Shown: positions 8,952 through 17,431 of the stretch, in pieces
Layout: each line of letters starts with the position of its first letter
Position numbering within the stretch: position 1 is the stretch's first letter
DNA from: Paracoccaceae bacterium
GTDB lineage: Bacteria; Pseudomonadota; Alphaproteobacteria; Rhodobacterales; Rhodobacteraceae
Assembly: GCA_007694945.1 (NCBI GenBank)
Contig: REER01000080.1
Coordinates: 1 to 55,565, forward strand
Direction of reading: 5' to 3'
Length of the DNA: 55,565 nucleotides
Notes under the pieces: model-generated
The model's database searches: none
Seen by the model: the letters and a program-made list of their open reading frames with translations, nothing else
Told to the model about the DNA's origin: nothing
Made by a program: the position numbers and the translations under genes

Positions 8952-8970
8952 TTGCTCTGCACTGCAGCAA
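8952..8970 (+). promoter_or_regulatory. PhaR-like box upstream of ccr
   Basis: TTGCT-CTGCACTGC-AGCAA contains CTGC-ACT-GCAG (8957-8967), the CTGC-N3-GCAG form reported for PhaR, the polyhydroxyalkanoate-responsive repressor of Paracoccus and Rhodobacter. It lies 38 bases upstream of the ccr start. The identical 11-mer recurs at 41227-41237. The sequence is direct observation; PhaR as the ligand is inference. Confidence 0.55.
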
Positions 8971-9008
8971 TGACGATGACGACGCGAACCGCAAGCATGG
9001 AGACACAG

Positions 9009-10301
9009 ATGGCTCTGGATACGCAAGACAGCATCGCCCGCTATGAGGCACCCGAGAAAGACCTGTATGAAATCGGCGAAATGCCCCCGTTGGGCTATGT
9101 GCCGAAGCAGATGTATGCATGGGCCATCCGGCGCGAGCGCCACGGCGAGCCCGACACGGCCATGCAGGTGGAGGTGGTCGATGTGCCGGTGCTCGACAGC
9201 CATGAGGTCTTGGTCCTCGTTATGGCAGCAGGGGTGAATTACAATGGCATCTGGGCCGGTCTCGGCCAACCGATCTCGCCTTTCGACGTGCACAAGGCGC
9301 CGTTTCACATCGCAGGCTCGGATGCTTCAGGGATCGTCTGGGCCGTGGGCGACAAGGTCAAGCGCTGGAAGGTTGGCGATGAGGTGGTCATCCACTGCAA
9401 TCAGGATGACGGCGATGACGAGCATTGCAATGGCGGCGACCCGATGTATTCGCCCACCCAGCGTATCTGGGGTTACGAGACCCCCGATGGCAGCTTCGCG
9501 CAGTTCACCAATGTGCAGGCGCAGCAACTCATGCCGCGCCCCAGGCACCTGACCTGGGAAGAAGCCGCCTGCTACACACTGACCCTCGCGACGGCATACC
9601 GGATGCTCTTCGGGCACGAGCCGCATGACCTGAAACCCGGCCAGAACGTGCTGGTCTGGGGCGCCTCGGGCGGGCTTGGCTCTTATGCGATCCAGTTGGC
9701 GAACACGGCCGGCGCCAATGCCATCGGTGTGATCTCGGATGAGAGCAAGCGGCAATTCGTGCTGGATCAGGGCGCGAAAGGCGTCATCAACCGCAAGGAA
9801 TTCAAGTGCTGGGGGCAATTGCCGACGGTCAACACGCCCGAATACAACGCATGGCTGAAAGAGGCCCGCAAATTCGGCAAGGCGATCTGGGACATCACCG
9901 GCAAGGGCGTCAATGTCGACATGGTGTTCGAGCATCCGGGCGAGGCGACCTTTCCGGTCTCGGCGCTGGTGTGCAAGAAGGGCGGCATGGTCGTGATCTG
10001 CGCGGGCACCAGCGGGTTCAACTGCACCTTTGACGTGCGCTACATGTGGATGCACCAGAAGCGCCTGCAGGGCAGCCACTTCGCCCATCTGGCGCAGGCT
10101 TCGGCGGCCAACAAGCTGATGATCGAGCGCCGCCTCGACCCCTGCATGTCGGAAGTGTTCCCTTGGGATGAAATTCCGGCAGCGCATATGAAGATGTATC
10201 GCAACGAGCACAAACCGGGCAATATGGCGGTGCTGGTGCAATCCCCGCGCACGGGGCTGCGCACATTCGAGGATGCGCTCGAGGCCGGTCGCAACCGCTG
10301 A
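9009..10301 (+). CDS. ccr: Crotonyl-CoA carboxylase/reductase
   Basis: Ccr reductively carboxylates crotonyl-CoA to ethylmalonyl-CoA with NADPH, the key step of the ethylmalonyl-CoA pathway for acetate assimilation without glyoxylate shunt enzymes. At 430 residues it equals the Rhodobacter enzyme. It is an MDR-fold protein with the Rossmann motif WGASGGLGSYA, the family insert IHCNQDDGDDEHCNGGDPMYSPTQ (quoted here only as a region, 9388-9456), and the C-terminal GSHFAH region that helps bind CO2 in this family. ATG 9009 follows GGAGA by five bases; in-frame codons further upstream encode an unrelated leader. A PhaR-like box precedes it and a strong terminator follows. The partner ecm lies 42 kb away. 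Confidence 0.97.
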   Translation: MALDTQDSIARYEAPEKDLYEIGEMPPLGYVPKQMYAWAIRRERHGEPDTAMQVEVVDVPVLDSHEVLVLVMAAGVNYNGIWAGLGQPISPFDVHKAPFHIAGSDASGIVWAVGDKVKRWKVGDEVVIHCNQDDGDDEHCNGGDPMYSPTQRIWGYETPDGSFAQFTNVQAQQLMPRPRHLTWEEAACYTLTLATAYRMLFGHEPHDLKPGQNVLVWGASGGLGSYAIQLANTAGANAIGVISDESKRQFVLDQGAKGVINRKEFKCWGQLPTVNTPEYNAWLKEARKFGKAIWDITGKGVNVDMVFEHPGEATFPVSALVCKKGGMVVICAGTSGFNCTFDVRYMWMHQKRLQGSHFAHLAQASAANKLMIERRLDPCMSEVFPWDEIPAAHMKMYRNEHKPGNMAVLVQSPRTGLRTFEDALEAGRNR

Positions 10302-10324
10302 GCGAAAACCCGCTTGCAGAAAGA

Positions 10325-10362
10325 AAGCGCCGCGCGGCTTCTTGCCGAACGGCGCTTTTCTT
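10325..10362 (+). terminator. Intrinsic terminator after ccr
   Basis: A perfect 9-bp stem AAAGCGCCG (10325-10333) / CGGCGCTTT (10351-10359) is followed by a T-rich tail (TCTTT). The flanking A and T tracts extend the pairing. Confidence 0.85.
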
Positions 10363-10444
10363 TAGGCGCTGTAAATGTTTTCGTAAGGCTGGAGCGGGTA
10401 AGCTAAGTCCGTTCGGTCTGCAAGCAGGCAGACCGGGAAGGAGC

Positions 10445-10651
10445 ATGAAGCCCGTGTGTGATGCCTGGTTGATCGAGTCGCTCGCAGAATTGCGAGACCA
10501 TGCAGCCGCGACTGGCCTGACGGAGTTGGCCGAGCATCTGGGGGAGGCGATCGATCTCGCCCATCTGGAAATCGCCGCGCAGCAGGACGCGAACGCATAT
10601 GCACAAAGCTGCCAGAAAGGACCTGAGTATCACGTTGTGAGAGCTGAGTGA
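10445..10651 (+). CDS. Small hypothetical protein (68 aa)
   Basis: I do not recognise a named family. The product is a soluble, helix-prone, acidic peptide (LAELRDHAAATGLTELAEHL, then LAHLEIAAQQ) resembling small regulatory or adaptor peptides of Rhodobacteraceae. AAGGAG lies one base before the ATG at 10445 but ten bases before an in-frame GTG at 10454, so the GTG may be the true start (65 residues). It is preceded by the ccr terminator and forms its own unit. Confidence 0.6.
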   Translation: MKPVCDAWLIESLAELRDHAAATGLTELAEHLGEAIDLAHLEIAAQQDANAYAQSCQKGPEYHVVRAE

Positions 10652-11506
10652 GATGGGACACAAAGCGGCCTATCTGGCGGGTCTCGGATGGTATGATGAA
10701 ATGACTTTGCGGGAAGCGTCGCCTTCGGCGACGGTTCGGCTGACGGTCGACCACCGGAAATTGGCGGCGGGAATGCAAGGAAAATCCATGACTGGCGAGG
10801 GATTATCCTGTCTGACCGATTGTGGTCCTGTGTGGAGCCCCGCAGCCGAAGGACGCGCCACAGAATGCGCACGAGACAGCGTTTGATTTCAACCATGCTC
10901 AGATGCCTATGAGCGAAGTAGCAGATTGTCAGACCCAACTGCCATGGCGCGCAAAGCGGCCCGCCTCGGGGGTTGCTGACGCTGTGATGGTGTGGTCTTT
11001 TTCCGGGGCCGCCGGCGACGGTATGGTAATCCCAATGCCGCCGGGAGATGAGTTGAGCGCCATGAGTACGGCCTGATGTGCTGGGGGATGCTTATCTTGT
11101 TACGGGCAGCGGTGCGCTCAGAAAGGTTCGCAACAGTGGTTCAGTAGAAATTGATTACAGATCGAACATTCACTGCAAATTCCACCTTTTGCCGGAAAGT
11201 TATTGAACAATTGCGCCCTGCCTGCATCGGCACATGACGGCCTCTCAACCATCGCATGATCACAGCAACAACGCGCCGCCGGGAGACAACTCTTCCGCGA
11301 GAACCGTTATCAAGTTTTTGTGCAAGACCTTTCGGAGCCGGGTCCGGCGCCAAAGGCGCCGCCCCCGAAACAAAATAAGATCCGGAGGGGTCCGCGCGCG
11401 CCTCCCCCTCCACTCATCCAGAAAAAGCCAACGCGCCATAGCGTTTCTGCGCGGCTTGCAGCGATTCGCCCTGCCCCTCGCCCACAGGATCGACTAACCT
11501 GCCGCC
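10652..11506. other. 855-base stretch without a convincing gene
   Basis: Only short frames of unnatural composition occur. A 77-residue frame begins one base after the stop of the 68-aa gene but has no family-like features. A GC hairpin with an AAA loop lies at 11345-11361. The region may hold decayed genes or long leader DNA of the helicase gene. Confidence 0.5.
11345..11361. repeat. GC-rich AAA-loop hairpin
   Basis: CGGCGCC-AAA-GGCGCCG is a perfect 7-bp inverted repeat with an AAA loop. It resembles other AAA-loop hairpins at 27163, 37409 and 43348. Confidence 0.6.
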
Positions 11507-13039
11507 ATGTCCGCACCGACCCTTTCCTTTTCCGACGACCAAGCCAGCGCCTGGGACCAGATTGCCGAATTGCTGGCCCAAGCCGGGGTGGACCTGACCG
11601 AAGGGCTCTGCCTGCCCGCCAAGGACGAGCGCCGCGCCACGCTCGCGGTCATGGGCAAGGCGGGCTCGGGCAAGACCATGCTGCTGGCCGGGCTGACGCG
11701 CACACTGCGCGAGGCCGGAGTCGAGATCGTCTCGGGGGAGTATGAAAGCCGCAAGCGGCGTGATCGGCGCAGCCTCGCGGTGCTGGCGCCCACCAACAAG
11801 GCAGCCTCGGTGCTGCGTGCGCGCGGCGTACCGGCGACCACGATCCACCGTATCCTCTACACCCCGGTCTATGACCCGGAATACGAGCGCATTGCCGAAT
11901 GGCTGACCGGCAACCTGCCCCGCCCCACGGTCGAGGGGCTGACCGAGACCGCGCTCGACCGCGCCAAAGCGTTCTATGAGCAAGTCAATTCCATCCCCGG
12001 TGCGCTGGCCGCGGCCGGGCTGCGCGGGGCAGATTTCATCACGGGTTGGAAGCGGCGCGAGGACCCGCTCGATATCGGCTTTGTTGATGAAAGCTCGATG
12101 CTCGATGCGCGCCAGTTCGAGGACCTGCAGGAGCTATTCGCCACATTGGTCCTCTTTGGCGACCCGGCGCAGCTTGCCCCCGTGGGCCAGTCAGGCGAGA
12201 TGGTGTTCGACCGGCTGCCCGACGCGTCGCGGCTGATGCTGTCGCGCATCCACCGTCAGGCTGAGGGCAATCCAATCCTCGATCTCGCCCATGCCCTGAC
12301 CGACCCGGACCTGAGTTTCGAGGATTTCGAGGCGCGCGTGGCCGAGGCCGCTGCCCGCGACAAACGCGTCGTGCTGGCCGAGCGCGTGAACAGCGACCTG
12401 ATGGCGCGCTCGCCGGTGCTGGTGTGGCGCAATGCAACGCGGCTGCGTTTGATCAATGCGTTTCGCCGCGCCCATCACGCGCCCGAAACCGAACTTCTGC
12501 CCGGCGAGCCGCTGATCTGCGACGGGTTGGAGCTGCCGCTGAAACATCGCAAGAAGCGGATCGATCTCGAGGCGCGGGGGCTGATCAAGGGCGCGCAGGT
12601 GGTCTATCTTGGCGCCGGACGCCGGACCGGCTTCTCGCGGCTGCATATCTTCGGCGCCGATGAGCCGCAGATTTCGGTCGCGTCGATCATCAAGATCGAG
12701 ACCGACCCTGAGGAAGAACCCTTCATCCCCTATGCCGCCACCATGGGCGCGGCCTTCGTGCATGGCGCGGCCTGCACCATCCACAAGGCGCAGGGCTCGC
12801 AATGGCCGGAAGTTCAGGTCTTTGCCCCCGATCTCTATGCCGCGGCGCGCTCGGGGCGCAGCGAGGCCGATATCCCGCTCTGGAAGCGACTCGCCTATGT
12901 CGCCATCACCCGCGCCGAGCATCGGCTGCACTGGGTCATCCGCAACCGGCTTGCCCGCCCGCGCGCAGCCCTCACCACGGAAGATCTGGCTGCGCCCGCG
13001 ACACCGCTCACGCTTAGTGCTGCGCCTGACACCGGGTGA
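11507..13039 (+). CDS. SF1 (RecD/Dda-like) ATP-dependent DNA helicase
   Basis: This 510-residue protein has the complete superfamily 1 helicase motif set: Walker A GKAGSGKT (residues 50-57), motif Ia LAPTNKAASVL, Walker B GFVDESSM, motif III FGDPAQLAPVGQSG, motif IV around MLSRIHRQ, motif V with IHKAQGSQW, and motif VI YVAITRAEHRL. It lacks the long N-terminal domain of RecD2, so it is a compact Dda/RecD-like helicase of the type common in Alphaproteobacteria. Motifs and compactness suggest 5'-3' translocation on single-stranded DNA in repair or replication restart. The gene ends 4 bases before the convergent DUF6455 gene. Confidence 0.9.
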   Translation: MSAPTLSFSDDQASAWDQIAELLAQAGVDLTEGLCLPAKDERRATLAVMGKAGSGKTMLLAGLTRTLREAGVEIVSGEYESRKRRDRRSLAVLAPTNKAASVLRARGVPATTIHRILYTPVYDPEYERIAEWLTGNLPRPTVEGLTETALDRAKAFYEQVNSIPGALAAAGLRGADFITGWKRREDPLDIGFVDESSMLDARQFEDLQELFATLVLFGDPAQLAPVGQSGEMVFDRLPDASRLMLSRIHRQAEGNPILDLAHALTDPDLSFEDFEARVAEAAARDKRVVLAERVNSDLMARSPVLVWRNATRLRLINAFRRAHHAPETELLPGEPLICDGLELPLKHRKKRIDLEARGLIKGAQVVYLGAGRRTGFSRLHIFGADEPQISVASIIKIETDPEEEPFIPYAATMGAAFVHGAACTIHKAQGSQWPEVQVFAPDLYAAARSGRSEADIPLWKRLAYVAITRAEHRLHWVIRNRLARPRAALTTEDLAAPATPLTLSAAPDTG

Positions 13040-13043
13040 AGCG

Positions 13044-13400
13044 TCAGTCCTTGGACGCGTGGCGTTCGAAATTGGCTTTGTTCGGGCAGAATTCCGCGGC
13101 CTCGGGTGTGGCGAACTCGCTGACCTGGAGCAAGTGCTGGCAGGCAGGCAGGTGTTGGCACGTGTCGCAAACCTGCAGCATCTCCAGCCACTCGGCACGG
13201 TTGCGCTTCAACTCGTCCTCCGAGACACCGAAGATACGCGCCATCTCGACAACGCGTTCGGTTACATCCTGCGGCAGGGCCACGAGATGCAGCGCCTGCT
13301 CGCGGGTGATCCCGATATCGGCAAGCTGCCGGTCAGACAGCGCGGCCACAGTTTCGAGATCGTCGTGACGGCGGAATATCCGCTGCAATCGTGCAAGCAT
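13044..13400 (-). CDS. DUF1127-like/DUF6455 cysteine-rich protein
   Basis: The 118-residue product has an N-terminal stretch resembling DUF1127 (basic MLARLQRIFRR, then ALSDRQLADIGITREQ) and a C-terminal DUF6455 domain with the cysteine pattern CDTCQHLPACQ and a terminal AEFCPNKANF. Four conserved cysteines suggest metal or cluster binding or redox sensing, but no function is established. Three starts are in frame; AAGGAGGAGG is followed by ATG-ATC-ATG, and the second ATG (13400) has the better 6-9 base spacing. It overlaps no neighbour and is convergent with the helicase gene, with stops 4 bases apart. Confidence 0.75.
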   Translation of the reverse strand: MLARLQRIFRRHDDLETVAALSDRQLADIGITREQALHLVALPQDVTERVVEMARIFGVSEDELKRNRAEWLEMLQVCDTCQHLPACQHLLQVSEFATPEAAEFCPNKANFERHASKD

Positions 13401-13621
13401 GATCATCCTCCTCCTTGATCCGTTGCAAGGCTGCACCATGCCACCTGGCCCATCCGGGTCGCCATGATCTGCGTCAAGCGTCCTGCGCTTTGTCATTGCG
13501 CTGGCGTCGAACGTATTGGCGCGTCTGGCGCGCGTCCTCGCCGCCGCGCGGAACTCGAGACCTCTTGCCGGATCGGCCGCGCAGGCTTAGGCTCCGGGCA
13601 GATCCTCGATCAGGAGCCACC

Positions 13622-13858
13622 ATGCGCTGTGTATTCGTCCAGTTCCGCTGCAAACCTGGCACCACCTATGAAGTCGCCGATGCCATCTATGACCGTGAGG
13701 TCGTGTCGGAGCTTTATTCGACCTCGGGCGATTTCGACCTGATCGCCAAGGTCTACATCCCCGAAGGCGCAGATGTCGGCCATTACCTGACCGAAAAGCT
13801 GTTCGACATTCCCGGGATCAGCCGCACCCTGACGACGATGACCTTCCGCGCGTTCTGA
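13622..13858 (+). CDS. Stand-alone Lrp/AsnC ligand-binding (RAM) domain protein
   Basis: The 78-residue protein is the RAM domain alone: MRCVFVQFRCKPG begins the first strand, EVVSELYSTSGDFDLIAKVYIP is the core effector-binding region (13705-13770), and IPGISRTLTTMTFRAF closes the fold. There is no helix-turn-helix, so it cannot bind DNA itself. Such proteins form oligomers and may sense amino acids or modulate full-length Lrp paralogues. The ATG at 13622 follows AGGAG with a 5-base gap. A GC hairpin follows. Confidence 0.85.
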   Translation: MRCVFVQFRCKPGTTYEVADAIYDREVVSELYSTSGDFDLIAKVYIPEGADVGHYLTEKLFDIPGISRTLTTMTFRAF

Positions 13859-13887
13859 GAGGTCCCAAGCTCAACCATTTAGCCCGA

Positions 13888-13910
13888 CCGGGCCTGCGCA
13901 GCAGGCCCGG
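13888..13910 (+). terminator. Hairpin after the RAM-domain gene
   Basis: A perfect 10-bp stem CCGGGCCTGC / GCAGGCCCGG has a GCA loop, 30 bases after the stop codon. It has no T tract, so termination is plausible but not certain. Confidence 0.5.
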
Positions 13911-13969
13911 CCCCCCTGGAATCGGCCAAGACCATAGCATTCGCACCGCAGAGAATACATATTCAATAC

Positions 13970-13997
13970 TTGCAATGTTTATTGTCAGTCGTATATA
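13970..13997 (+). promoter_or_regulatory. Probable promoter of the SulP transporter gene
   Basis: TTGCAA (13970-13975) and TATATA (13992-13997) have 16-base spacing in an AT-rich patch, about 72 bases upstream of the SulP start. Confidence 0.45.
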
Positions 13998-14068
13998 TGC
14001 TCGTGACCAGACACGCGCCCTGCTCTGATGCAGCATGGCACCATTCATCTTCAACGGGATACGCACCA

Positions 14069-15829
14069 ATGCTCGCCCGCTACCTGCCCATCCTCGCCTG
14101 GGCGCCGCAATACCGGCGCGCCAGTCTTACCAATGACCTGATTGCCGCCATGGTGGTCACGATAATGCTCGTGCCCCAAGGGATGGCTTATGCCATGCTC
14201 GCAGGCCTGCCGCCGCAAGCCGGGCTGTACGGCGCGATGCTGCCGCTCCTGCTCTACGCTGTTTTCGGCACCTCACGGTCGCTCGCCGTGGGGCCTGTCG
14301 CCGTGGTCGCGCTGATGACCGCCGCGGCTGCCGGAACCGTGGCCGAGCTAGGCACGCCAGGCTATCATCTGGCCGCACTCTGGCTTGCGCTGCTGTCGGG
14401 CGGGATGCTCCTGATCATGGGCGTCTTCCGCATGGGATTTATCGCGAGTTTTCTCAGCCACCCGGTGATCTCGGGATTTATCACGGCAGCGGGCATCCTG
14501 ATTGCGGCCAGCCAGTTGCGCCACCTGCTGGGCGCGCCGATCAGCGGCAGGACCCTGCCGGAGGTGATCCCGTCGCTGATCGAGAATATCGGCGGGATTT
14601 CGCTGGTCACGACAGCCGTGTCTGCGGCCGTGCTGGCCTTTCTGTTGTGGTCGCGGACTGGGCTGGCCCTGCTCTTGCAACGCTTTGGTCTCTCGGCCCC
14701 GCTGGCGAAGCTTCTGGGCAAGACGGCGCTGCTTATCGCCGTGCTGGCCTCAATTCTCGCGGCTTGGGGGCTGGGGCTGGACCGTTTCGGCCTTGCGATC
14801 CTGGGCGAAATTCCGCGCGGGTTGCCTGAATTCGGTCTGCCTGACTTCGACCCGGGCCTGATCCAGCTTCTGGCCGCACCCGCGCTGATGATCGCCATCG
14901 TGGGCTATGTCGAATCGATCTCCATCGCGCAGACGCTGGCCGCGAAGAAGCGCGAGTCGATCAATGCCGATAATGAACTGGTGGCGCTCGGGTTGGCCAA
15001 TCTGGGTGCCGGGGTGAGCAATGCCATGCCGGTCACAGGCGGGCTCTCGCGCTCGATCGTGAATTATGACGCCGGAGCCGAGACCCCCGCCGCCGGGGCC
15101 ATGACCGCGGCCATGATCGCACTCGCGGTGATCGCGCTCACCCCGCTGATGTATTACCTGCCGCGCGCGACACTCGCGGTGATCATCCTCGTCGCCGTGC
15201 TTTCGCTGCTGGATTTCCGCGCCCTGCCGCGCACTTGGGCCTATTCGCGCGCCGATGGGGCGGCGATGGCGGCAACGATGGTGGTGACACTACTGATCGG
15301 TGTCGAACAGGGGCTTCTGGCCGGGGTCGGCCTGTCGTTGGTGCTCTATCTCTACCGCACCTCGCGGCCGCATATCGCGGTCGTGGGACAGGTTCCGGGC
15401 ACCGAGCATTTCCGCAATATCGAACGCCACAAGGTCGAATGCGACGCGCGTGTCTTCTCGATCCGCGTGGACGAATCTCTCTATTTCCCCAATGCCCGCG
15501 CACTCGAGGACCGCATCGTGCGGGCCCTGGCCGAGACGCCCGAGCTGGAGCATGTCGTATTGCAGGCCAATGCCGTCAATTACATCGATGCCTCGGCGCT
15601 CGAGAGCCTCGAGGCCATCAATGAGCGACTGACGGCCGCGGGCGTCCGCTTCCACCTCTCCGAAGTGAAAGGCCCGGTGATGGACCAGCTCAAACGCAGC
15701 CATTTCCTCGATGAGTTGAGCGGCGAAGTCTACCTGACCCAGTTCGACGCCATGTCCGCGCTTGCGCCCGAATTGACGCGCGCGAGCGCGAGGGCCGAGC
15801 GCACCGATACGCAGCGCGTGCCTGCCTGA
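14069..15829 (+). CDS. SulP family anion transporter with STAS domain
   Basis: The 586-residue protein is a SLC26/SulP-type anion permease. The N-terminal two-thirds carries about a dozen hydrophobic helices with family landmarks: DLIAAMVVTIMLVPQGMAYAMLAGLPPQAGLYGA, spanning 14123-14230, and LGAGVSNAMPVTGGLSRSIVN near residue 315. The C-terminal STAS domain (about residues 445-560) includes ESLYFPNA and VNYIDASALESLE. Substrates of the family include sulfate, bicarbonate and dicarboxylates; sequence alone does not decide. ATG 14069 directly precedes the first conserved block. A GC hairpin follows the stop; no cysteine-synthesis or carbonic anhydrase gene is adjacent. Confidence 0.92.
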   Translation: MLARYLPILAWAPQYRRASLTNDLIAAMVVTIMLVPQGMAYAMLAGLPPQAGLYGAMLPLLLYAVFGTSRSLAVGPVAVVALMTAAAAGTVAELGTPGYHLAALWLALLSGGMLLIMGVFRMGFIASFLSHPVISGFITAAGILIAASQLRHLLGAPISGRTLPEVIPSLIENIGGISLVTTAVSAAVLAFLLWSRTGLALLLQRFGLSAPLAKLLGKTALLIAVLASILAAWGLGLDRFGLAILGEIPRGLPEFGLPDFDPGLIQLLAAPALMIAIVGYVESISIAQTLAAKKRESINADNELVALGLANLGAGVSNAMPVTGGLSRSIVNYDAGAETPAAGAMTAAMIALAVIALTPLMYYLPRATLAVIILVAVLSLLDFRALPRTWAYSRADGAAMAATMVVTLLIGVEQGLLAGVGLSLVLYLYRTSRPHIAVVGQVPGTEHFRNIERHKVECDARVFSIRVDESLYFPNARALEDRIVRALAETPELEHVVLQANAVNYIDASALESLEAINERLTAAGVRFHLSEVKGPVMDQLKRSHFLDELSGEVYLTQFDAMSALAPELTRASARAERTDTQRVPA

Positions 15830-15843
15830 TCCACATCTCGGGG

Positions 15844-15864
15844 CACGGGGCCTGCGGCCCCGTG
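15844..15864 (+). terminator. Hairpin after the SulP gene
   Basis: A perfect 9-bp stem CACGGGGCC / GGCCCCGTG has a TGC loop, 15 bases past the SulP stop. No T tract follows. Confidence 0.5.
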
Positions 15865-15927
15865 TATCCATTCACGCAATCGCAACCCCTCGCGGTCTAA
15901 GCTGTGCGCGATATCGCCGGGGGCAAG

Positions 15928-16937
15928 ATGCATCACTTCAGAGAACTGGAACCGAGCGAGCCGATGCCGCATTTCAGCGCCACTGGCGGGGATGGCAGTC
16001 TGGTCTCCCAGGTCGGTATGGGCGGGCCGTATCTGCTGCTGTTGTTCCCGGGCAGGCTGGACGCAGAAGCTGTGCAGGCGCTTGCGCAGATCATCTTTTT
16101 TCACGTCCCGGACCACCCCGCGCCAAGCATCAAAACGCCGGGACTGCATATGCTGCGCGACCATGACGGCGGCATCGTACGCCGCTTTGGGGCACTACCT
16201 TCCGAGGGGAAAGGACCGTTTCGCCCGCGCGCCATCCTGATCGACCCAATGCTGCGGGTCATCGCCAATCTGCCCGCCACCACGCCGGCCGAGCGCGCGC
16301 AGGTCTTCGACCTGCTCGCCGCACAACCGCCTGCCGCCCGGTTCGCGGATCTGCCCCTGCACGCACCCGTGCTGGTCCTGCCCCATGTCTTCCCACCCGC
16401 CCTCTGCGCCGCATTGATCGAGCGCTCTGAGGCCGATGGCGGTCAGGCTTCGGGCATCATGCGCGTGATAGATGGCAAGACCGTTGGTGTACATGACCCC
16501 CTAATGAAGGTCCCGCGCAATTACCTGATCGCGGATCACGATCGCATCGCCCGCATCCAGACCCGCATTCGGCGCAGCGTTCTGCCCGAGATTCGCAAGG
16601 TCCACGCGTTCGAGATGACACGGATGGAGCGCTATGTCGTGGGCTGCTACCGGGCCGAGGACAAAGGCCATTTCGCCCCGCACCGCGACAACACCACTCC
16701 TGCCACGGCGTATCGTCGTTTTGCCATTTCGATTGCACTCAATGACGGCTATGAGGGCGGCGAGATCTCCTTCACCTAATACGGCCCGCAGGGCTTCAAG
16801 CCCCCGGCTGGCACGGCAATCGTGTTCAGTCGAGCGCTGCTCCACCGCGTCGCCTCCGTGACGCGCGGCACGCGCTATGTGTGCTGCCCTTCGTCTAAGA
16901 TGAGGCCACGGCGCGATTGAAGCAGGCACCCGCCTGA
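15928..16937 (+). pseudogene. Decayed 2OG-Fe(II) oxygenase (prolyl 4-hydroxylase-like) gene
   Basis: The frame from 15928 (or GTG 15904) encodes a peroxiredoxin-like N-terminal part and a P4H-type oxygenase domain with RMERYVVGCYRAEDKGHF and the iron-binding HRD of APHRDN. It stops at TAA 16777-16779, just after GGEISFT. Downstream codons continue the domain in the same frame (YGPQGFKPPAGTAIVFS, then ALLHRVASVTRGTRYVC), including the second iron His and the 2OG-binding Arg. After TGC at 16882-16884 one base appears missing: only the shifted frame reads LPFV, followed by a second TAA at 16896-16898, then DEATARLKQAPA and TGA at 16937. So one nonsense codon (GAA to TAA likely), one single-base deletion and another nonsense codon (a Tyr codon in relatives) disrupt it. 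The truncated product lacks required ligands and should be inactive. Confidence 0.82.
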
Positions 16938-17015
16938 GCGCAGAGACAAGAGAAGTTGAGCCTCGCGACTGGCACATCGCACGGAAAACGGCAGAGCGGC
17001 GTTTACCGCTGCCCC

Positions 17016-17420
17016 TCAGTCAAGCCGGATTTCCGCGCGCGGAAACTCCTCACTCAACTCCTGCCCGTCGGGAAAGGTGATGCGGATGCTGACCGATTGC
17101 AGCGCATCTGCGGTGAAACCGAGGATCGGCGGCACACGGATCGCATTGGGCGTGCGCAACTCGTGGTGACAGGGCTCCATCAGCACACGAATGATCGGTT
17201 CATTGCCATTCACCCCCATATAGATCGCCTCGAGCCCACAGCGATAGGCCATCAGATGCGTGAAATAGAGCAGATCCTGCCCGCTTTGGGTGCTCAGCCC
17301 GATCCAGTGCGCGCGCGTCATCTCAAGGATAGGCTGCACTTCGGCCTGCGTGGTGAAATTCTGCGCCTGTCCCGGCTGGGAAAGAACCATCGCAACAAGA
17401 CATCCCGTCAGAAACCGCAT
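17016..17420 (-). CDS. Secreted conserved hypothetical protein (134 aa)
   Basis: I do not recognise a named family. The product has a Sec signal peptide (MRFLTGCLVAMVLSQPGQAQ, cleavage after AQA about residue 19) and a small mature domain with two cysteines (YRCGLEAIY and EPCHHELR) that may form a disulfide in the periplasm. The mature C-terminus ends with a beta-rich SVSIRITFPDG...EIRLD. The ATG at 17420 follows GGGGAGGGG; a TTG one codon upstream is unlikely. It lies 11 bases downstream of the GntR regulator gene on the same strand, so the two may be co-transcribed. Confidence 0.65.
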   Translation of the reverse strand: MRFLTGCLVAMVLSQPGQAQNFTTQAEVQPILEMTRAHWIGLSTQSGQDLLYFTHLMAYRCGLEAIYMGVNGNEPIIRVLMEPCHHELRTPNAIRVPPILGFTADALQSVSIRITFPDGQELSEEFPRAEIRLD

Positions 17421-17431
17421 CAACCCCTCCC

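Noticed and set aside
10653-10886. 77-residue frame just after the 68-aa gene
   Set aside because: Start abuts the previous stop, but the sequence shows no family features and there is no ribosome site.
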